From Myoxocephalus aenaeus (taxonomy: Eukaryota > Chordata > Actinopteri > Perciformes > Cottidae), in the NCBI GenBank assembly GCA_038501785.1, contig JBAMJR010000070.1, forward strand, positions 3,874,501 through 3,938,500: a DNA stretch of 64,000 nt. The letters run 5' to 3'. This document shows positions 59,592-64,000 of the stretch, one piece after another. The notes beneath the pieces were generated by a model that ran no database searches, was not told the DNA's origin, and worked only from the letters and a program-made list of their open reading frames with translations. A program made the translations under genes and the position numbers. Numbering within the stretch: the stretch's first letter is position 1; every line of letters begins with the position of its first letter.

Positions 59592-60635
59592 ATGGCGACG
59601 AGAAAACTGAAGCGAGCCGGCGTTTCAGACGAGATGTGTGAGCAATTAAAGCGACATAAGGTAGAAAGTTGCAAGGACCTGTTGTCGCTGACAACCGTGG
59701 AGGTGATGAGCGCCGCGGGGCTGAGCTACCGGCGGGCCTCCGAGCTGCTGCAGACGGTGAGCAGAGCCATGGCCCCGCCGGTCTCCACGGCCTTGGAGCT
59801 GTGGAGGCAGCACTCCTGTTTCTCCACGTCGCTGCCCGCTCTGGACAGGCTGCTTAGGGGCGGCCTGCCCCGTGGGGCCCTCACGGAGGTGACGGGGCCC
59901 TCGGGCTGTGGGAAGACCCAGGTGTGTCTGATGCTGAGCGTCTTGGCCACTCTGCCGAAGAGCCGGGGCGGCCTGGACAGCGCCGTGATCTACATAGACA
60001 CCGAGTCCGCTTTCTCTGCTGAGCGGCTGGTGGAGATCGCGCAGAGCCGGTTCCCGGACCACTTCGGCCCTAAGGAGAGGGTCCTGCAGATGGCCGGGCG
60101 GGTGCACCTCTTCAGGGAGCTCACCTGTCAGAACGTCCTCAACAGACTGGACAGACTAGAAGAGGACATCATCTCAACCGGAGCGGGTCTCGTCATCCTG
60201 GACTCCGTGGCCTCGGTGGTGAGGAAGGAGTTTGACACGACGCTGCCCGGGAACCTGCTGCACCGCAGCGACCTGCTGGCCCACGAGGCCTCCACCCTCA
60301 AGTACCTGGCCCACCAGTTCAACATACCCGTGGTCCTCACCAACCAGGTCACCACGCATGTCGGGGGTCGAGGGTCGGCGGGGGATTCTGGGTTCGTGAC
60401 GGCGGCTCTGGGGAACACGTGGAGTCACAGCGTCAACACGCGGCTCATCGTCCAGTATGTGGACACCCGGCAGAGACAGATACTGATCGCCAAGTCGCCC
60501 GTGGCTCCGTTTGCGGTGCTGAACTACACCGTTGAGAAGCAGGGGATCTGTATGGATGGAGAGGAGAGTGAGGGCGTCCTGTACGAGGGCACAGATCCGG
60601 GCCGCCAACCAATCAGGGTGCAGACGGAGTTCTGA
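59592..60635 (+). CDS. rad51b: RAD51B recombinase paralogue, single exon
   Basis: The 347-residue product is collinear with vertebrate RAD51B (human 350). It starts MATRKLKRAG (human MGSKKLKRVG). It then has a helix-hairpin-helix-like N-domain with GLSYRRASELL, Walker A GPSGCGKT at residues 102-109, YIDTESAFSAERLVEIA at about 134-150, RELTC at 175-179, Walker B LVILD at 200-204, then SVASVVRKEFD, LTNQVTTH (249-256) and ALGNTWSHSVNTRLI (272-286). RAD51B works with RAD51C, RAD51D and XRCC2 (BCDX2) in homologous recombination. The start at 59592 is chosen by homology and its GCCGACATGG context; the frame is open upstream to 59406 but that part is repetitive and unlike RAD51B. A loop after TTH is shorter than in human. 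No intron interrupts it, whereas human RAD51B has many exons, so it looks like an intact retrogene. ATTAAA at 60695-60700 may be its poly(A) signal. Confidence 0.93.
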   Translation: MATRKLKRAGVSDEMCEQLKRHKVESCKDLLSLTTVEVMSAAGLSYRRASELLQTVSRAMAPPVSTALELWRQHSCFSTSLPALDRLLRGGLPRGALTEVTGPSGCGKTQVCLMLSVLATLPKSRGGLDSAVIYIDTESAFSAERLVEIAQSRFPDHFGPKERVLQMAGRVHLFRELTCQNVLNRLDRLEEDIISTGAGLVILDSVASVVRKEFDTTLPGNLLHRSDLLAHEASTLKYLAHQFNIPVVLTNQVTTHVGGRGSAGDSGFVTAALGNTWSHSVNTRLIVQYVDTRQRQILIAKSPVAPFAVLNYTVEKQGICMDGEESEGVLYEGTDPGRQPIRVQTEF

Positions 60636-60700
60636 CCAAACCTGTGGACTGGACTGACCAAAAGCTGCTGTGTGTGTGAGAGAGAGAGATTTTTATTAAA

Positions 60701-62120
60701 GTCAATACATCATTTCACCATGACCTCACTCATCACAGACTGCTGCATGTTCTATAACACAAAACACCATTATTTTTGAAGGAAGACTTAATTGAGGGAA
60801 CTTCTTCCTGTATAAATATCCAGGGAAATACTGCTTTACAATAAACTTGATAAAATATACTCTGAATATAGGATTTCCAGTAACTAAAGTTGCTATATGG
60901 TAACTACATTAAATGAAAACCCTAAAAGCACAACAGTTTTAGATCTGTTGCAAATACTTTTAAACAGATCTACACACTGTTTGGCATCATATCTTTTGAC
61001 AAATAAACCTGTTGCCCTAATCGGAGCTGTAAGAAGTACTTCGATATAAGCAAAAGTATTACAACAGTGTAGAAATACTTACAGCTACCATAATTTGTCA
61101 TTGTGTGTTGATTTTGATGCCCCCTGTGGACAAACGCAGTAGTGTCCAAGCTCCAGGTTACCTTTAAAAAAACGTCTCATTTTACTGCCCCATGCAGTCC
61201 TGGTTCTGGTTCTCCCGTGCCCCCCTTCCTTCCAGCAGGCCCAGCAATAGGCCCTTGATGTCAATGTTGGATCCCAGCGGAGAGCAGCAAGGTGATGCTC
61301 AGCTCCACCGGAGGAAGAGACACTGCTGCCGGGCGCAGAGCTCTCTCTCCACCTCCCACCCGACCTTCTGACCTGAGGTCGGAGGCAGCGATGAAGCCGG
61401 ATCTGGGTCTCTGGAGTCTGAGCTGAAGGAGTTTCTGATGATCCTGCAGGATTTCGCATTGAATCCGACACGGTGGCGCCGATGCCAAGCAATAAGAATA
61501 ACTAAATAGAAATAGTCAATCTTCTTGTTTACTAATGTAGGCCATATAGAAGCATCAGGATTACATTGAGAAAGTTTCAACACCAGTTTAAAGTAACTTT
61601 TTGTAAAATTTAAAAATTTAAATGTAGTTAAAGTACTAGTACAAGTACTCATTATGCAGGATCACCCATTTCTTATTTGATATCAAATGATATGATTATA
61701 ATTAGTGTGCATCACTTAAATGTTGCAGATTAAGGTGGTAATTTATGCTGTTGGTTAGTTTAATGTTGTATATCGTCATTGTTTTGTTGATTATGTTCTG
61801 TAAAGTAACTAAAGCTGTCAGACAAATGTAGTGAAGTAAAAGTATAATATTTATCTCTGAAATTTTGTGGAGTAACAATAAAATGTAAATCCTCATTTCA
61901 ATTAAGTACCTCCAAATTGTACTTGAATAAATGTGCATGCATTCCACTAGAGCTGGAATTGAATTGCTGGTCTATGATTTAACATTTTAGAAGTTAACTC
62001 TGGAGAAACACTAAACCAACTCTTTAAATATCCTGAAATACATATTATATTACAGAATGTATCCGTCAAAGCTGCATGGTGGGAGATGAAAAAAGAAAAC
62101 CAGGCAACCTGCAGTCCCAT
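60701..62120. other. Intergenic, between rad51b and carbonic anhydrase
   Basis: No exon is recognised. A fragment of the 'ccctgtggacaaa' repeat lies near 61112-61146. Minus-strand open frames at 61085-61652 have no recognised domain. Confidence 0.4.
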
Positions 62121-62126
62121 TGGCCA

Positions 62127-62140
62127 ACAGCAGGTGGCGC
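62127..62140 (+). promoter_or_regulatory. CTCF-type motif upstream of carbonic anhydrase
   Basis: ACAGCAGGTGGCGC matches 13 of 14 positions of the CTCF core. It lies between rad51b and the carbonic anhydrase gene, next to a CCAAT-type word (62117-62123). It is a possible insulator; this is an inference. Confidence 0.4.
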
Positions 62141-63116
62141 CATCACACCATCACAGCTGTGTTCATTGCAGCCTGGATGATGTTCTAATAAACGGAGCTC
62201 TGATGCGCGCTGAGCTGCTGGCCACTAGGACGCAACCACCCTGTTAATTGAAATGTTGGAAGAGACGTCATCAATAGAAGGATGGAAAGATTCCTCCACA
62301 AGACAATGCATTACTTCTTAATCATTTGTGTGTTGCTCCACGTGTTGCATGTTAGTGGCATGTACAGGTTAGTAATATGTGATTATAATGTGCCAGTTAA
62401 TTCGTTATCAGCTAACATGGAGTTGGCCTATGTGTATCGGTTCTCTGCTACTGAGTTTATCATCTTTATAATCTAAGTCTTTCTGAGCTTTGCAAAAACC
62501 AGCCAGATAAATGTCTTCAACGAAACGCATAGTTCCAAACACACAAGATATATATGTATACTGTGTATTAATATGTGTGTAGGATAGCAAATAGCAAATA
62601 CACAATTAATTTGTTTGTTTTTATTAGTTGGAAAATCCAACTGAAACTCGTAAATAAGCATGGCAAACTCAAAAATCCACAAGCAACAATGTTGAAGCCA
62701 AACAACCATTGTTTCAATTGTTACACCAATTTATTTCTTTGTTATTAAGATTCTAGTCCATGTTTTTCATCATTTTACACTGATTTCGTGTTTTTTTTTA
62801 CACTGATCTCCCCTCAGTGATCCAACTATAACACCTGTGCGTATTTATAAGATATAATAACTTTGGCTTGTTGAGGCCTACACACATAAATGCTATGCAC
62901 TGTTATGTCTTTGCGTCGTTACATTATATTTCCACAGCTGTAGCCCCGTTCAGGCTTGAAGGTGACAACATGGCTGCACGCTGGCGCGTAATTCCGTTAC
63001 TTCCTGACATGACATGTAAATTAATGCCCAGATGAGAGGTGAGAACGCGCTCGGAATTTTACGCTCGGAATACTATCCAGCTCATCTGTCGCTCGCTAGT
63101 GAGGACTTCACCACCG

Positions 63117-63118
<2 letters not shown>

Positions 63119-63166
<48 letters not shown>
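63119..63166 (+). repeat. (GA)n tract in the carbonic anhydrase promoter
   Basis: This is a pure GA run of about 48 bp, ending about 110 bp upstream of the TATA box. Confidence 0.95.
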
Positions 63167-63169
<3 letters not shown>

Positions 63170-63277
63170 TGATCCACAGTGTTGCAGCGCTGCGGCGCAT
63201 CTAAACTCCTCCCGGTCATTGCGCGGACATCATGTGGCTAACACCAGCCCGACACGCACACCGCTCACTGGGGGCCC

Positions 63278-63285
63278 TATATAAG
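63278..63285 (+). promoter_or_regulatory. TATA box of the carbonic anhydrase gene
   Basis: TATATAAG sits 107 bp upstream of the ATG, in a GC-rich flank (gggccc). This suggests a start site near 63308 and a short 5' UTR of roughly 80 bases. Confidence 0.7.
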
Positions 63286-63391
63286 GTCTGCAGCTGTCAG
63301 GTGGAGGACACTGGCTGCTCTGCGCTCAGGGACGACTCAGCTTTAGGGAATTACAGCTCTGATACACGCAGATCCAAACTATACTATAACC

Positions 63392-63425
63392 ATGGCTCAC
63401 GCTTGGGGATACGCAGCGAACAACG
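63392..63425 (+). CDS. carbonic anhydrase exon 1
   Basis: The ATG lies in a good context (aaccATGG). It encodes MAHAWGYAANN and ends after the first base of a Gly codon, as in other cytosolic carbonic anhydrase genes. Confidence 0.9.
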
Positions 63426-63918
63426 GTGAGGCGCTCATTGCACGTACAGTCTATAAAGCTGTAATTGCATTGATGGTGGGTGGAAGGGGTGTTAAAACCA
63501 GTCATACCAAAATGAAGACAATGAATGGAAAGACTGGGAATGCACCGGCCACTGCAGAGATTTTTTTTTAAATTTATTATTCTCCTCATTTGGGGGCATT
63601 TTTACGCGCGTTCTTTTAGCGCATCAGCATCCCCAATGTGTGTCATTAAAAACTCACATGTCAAGACAAATACTATACAACTACTAATAATAACATTTGT
63701 GTAATTGTATCATTTTTTAGGACCAGACAAATGGGCTGATAACTTCCCTATTGCCAATGGACCCCGCCAGTCTCCCATTGACATCCTACCTGGCGCATCA
63801 GCGTTCGACGCGGCGCTGAAGCCGCTGCAGCTGAAGTACGACCCCTCCACCTGCCTCGAAATCCTCAACAACGGACATTCCTTCCAAGTGACCTTCGCCG
63901 ATGACACCGACAGCTCAA
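63392..63918 (+). CDS. Cytosolic alpha-carbonic anhydrase, exons 1-2 (partial)
   Basis: Exon 1 (63392-63425) encodes MAHAWGYAANN plus one base. Exon 2 (63721-63918, 198 bp, the usual size for exon 2 in this family) encodes GPDKWADNFPIANGPRQSPI through ILNNGHSFQVTFADDTDSS. Splice sites are AACG|gtgag, ttttttag|GA and TCAA|gttag. These match the N-terminus of CA1/CA2/CA13-type cytosolic enzymes, including WGY, PIANG-RQSPIDI and NNGHSF. The His in NNGH corresponds to His64, the proton shuttle of fast CA2-type enzymes. The zinc-binding His residues lie in later exons beyond the window. The enzyme hydrates CO2 to bicarbonate. Fish versions are variously named ca1, ca2 or cahz, so no symbol is given. 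It is truncated by the window edge only. Confidence 0.92.
63721..63918 (+). CDS. carbonic anhydrase exon 2
   Basis: This exon runs from the split Gly codon to TCAA|gttag. It contains the QSPIDI motif and the His64-equivalent in ILNNGHSF. Confidence 0.92.
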
Positions 63919-64000
63919 GTTAGTGTGGCATTAATATTGTATGAATACCCACACTTGATATCAACGCTCTGCCGTCTGATTCAGGGACGTGCTCTGTGAT

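Noticed and set aside
59646..60608. Long minus-strand frames opposite rad51b
   Set aside because: They are antisense shadows of the GC-rich rad51b coding sequence.
62282..62476. 64-codon frame with a hydrophobic, signal-like start
   Set aside because: No family was recognised, it lies in AT-rich intergenic DNA, and no splice or promoter evidence was found.

Overview
The window is teleost fish nuclear DNA. The evidence is short exons with GT-AG introns, many long (TG)n, (CA)n, (TA)n and (GA)n tracts, a tRNA-derived SINE, TA-flanked miniature transposons, and several interspersed repeat types that I recognise from general familiarity with fish genomes. I saw no bacterial operons, CRISPR array, phage or virus.

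Four genes can be read. (1) The 3' half of ralyl (RALY-like RNA-binding protein, hnRNP C family) lies on the + strand. Six coding exons between 17113 and 27810 carry everything downstream of the RRM, and all exon junctions join in phase. The RRM exons are not visible, so 1-17112 is best read as the inner part of a very large upstream intron. A candidate alternative first exon at 4167-4203 would join exon 17113-17188 in phase. (2) rbis (C8orf59, ribosome biogenesis factor) lies on the - strand, 58308 to 57801, in three coding exons. Its 100-residue length is that of human RBIS. (3) An intact, intronless RAD51B recombinase gene lies on the + strand at 59592-60635 (347 residues). It is head-to-head with rbis. 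(4) The first two coding exons of a cytosolic alpha-carbonic anhydrase lie on the + strand from 63392, behind a TATA box. The gene runs off the right edge.

The order ralyl - rbis - carbonic anhydrase matches the human 8q21 neighbourhood (RALYL, LRRCC1, E2F5, RBIS/C8orf59, CA13/CA1/CA3/CA2). LRRCC1 and E2F5 were not seen here. RAD51B is not part of that human block, and in human it is a large multi-exon gene elsewhere. The copy here therefore looks like an inserted, retained retrogene that may use the rbis promoter region.

The 30 kb from 27.8 to 57.8 kb has no convincing host gene. It holds the ralyl 3' end and a patchwork of repeats: three 320-340 bp inverted-repeat elements with TA target duplications, a related older fragment, a piggyBac-like transposase remnant, a perfect 25-bp-arm palindrome, a minisatellite, a SINE, and several old dispersed families. 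All calls were made by eye, with no database search.
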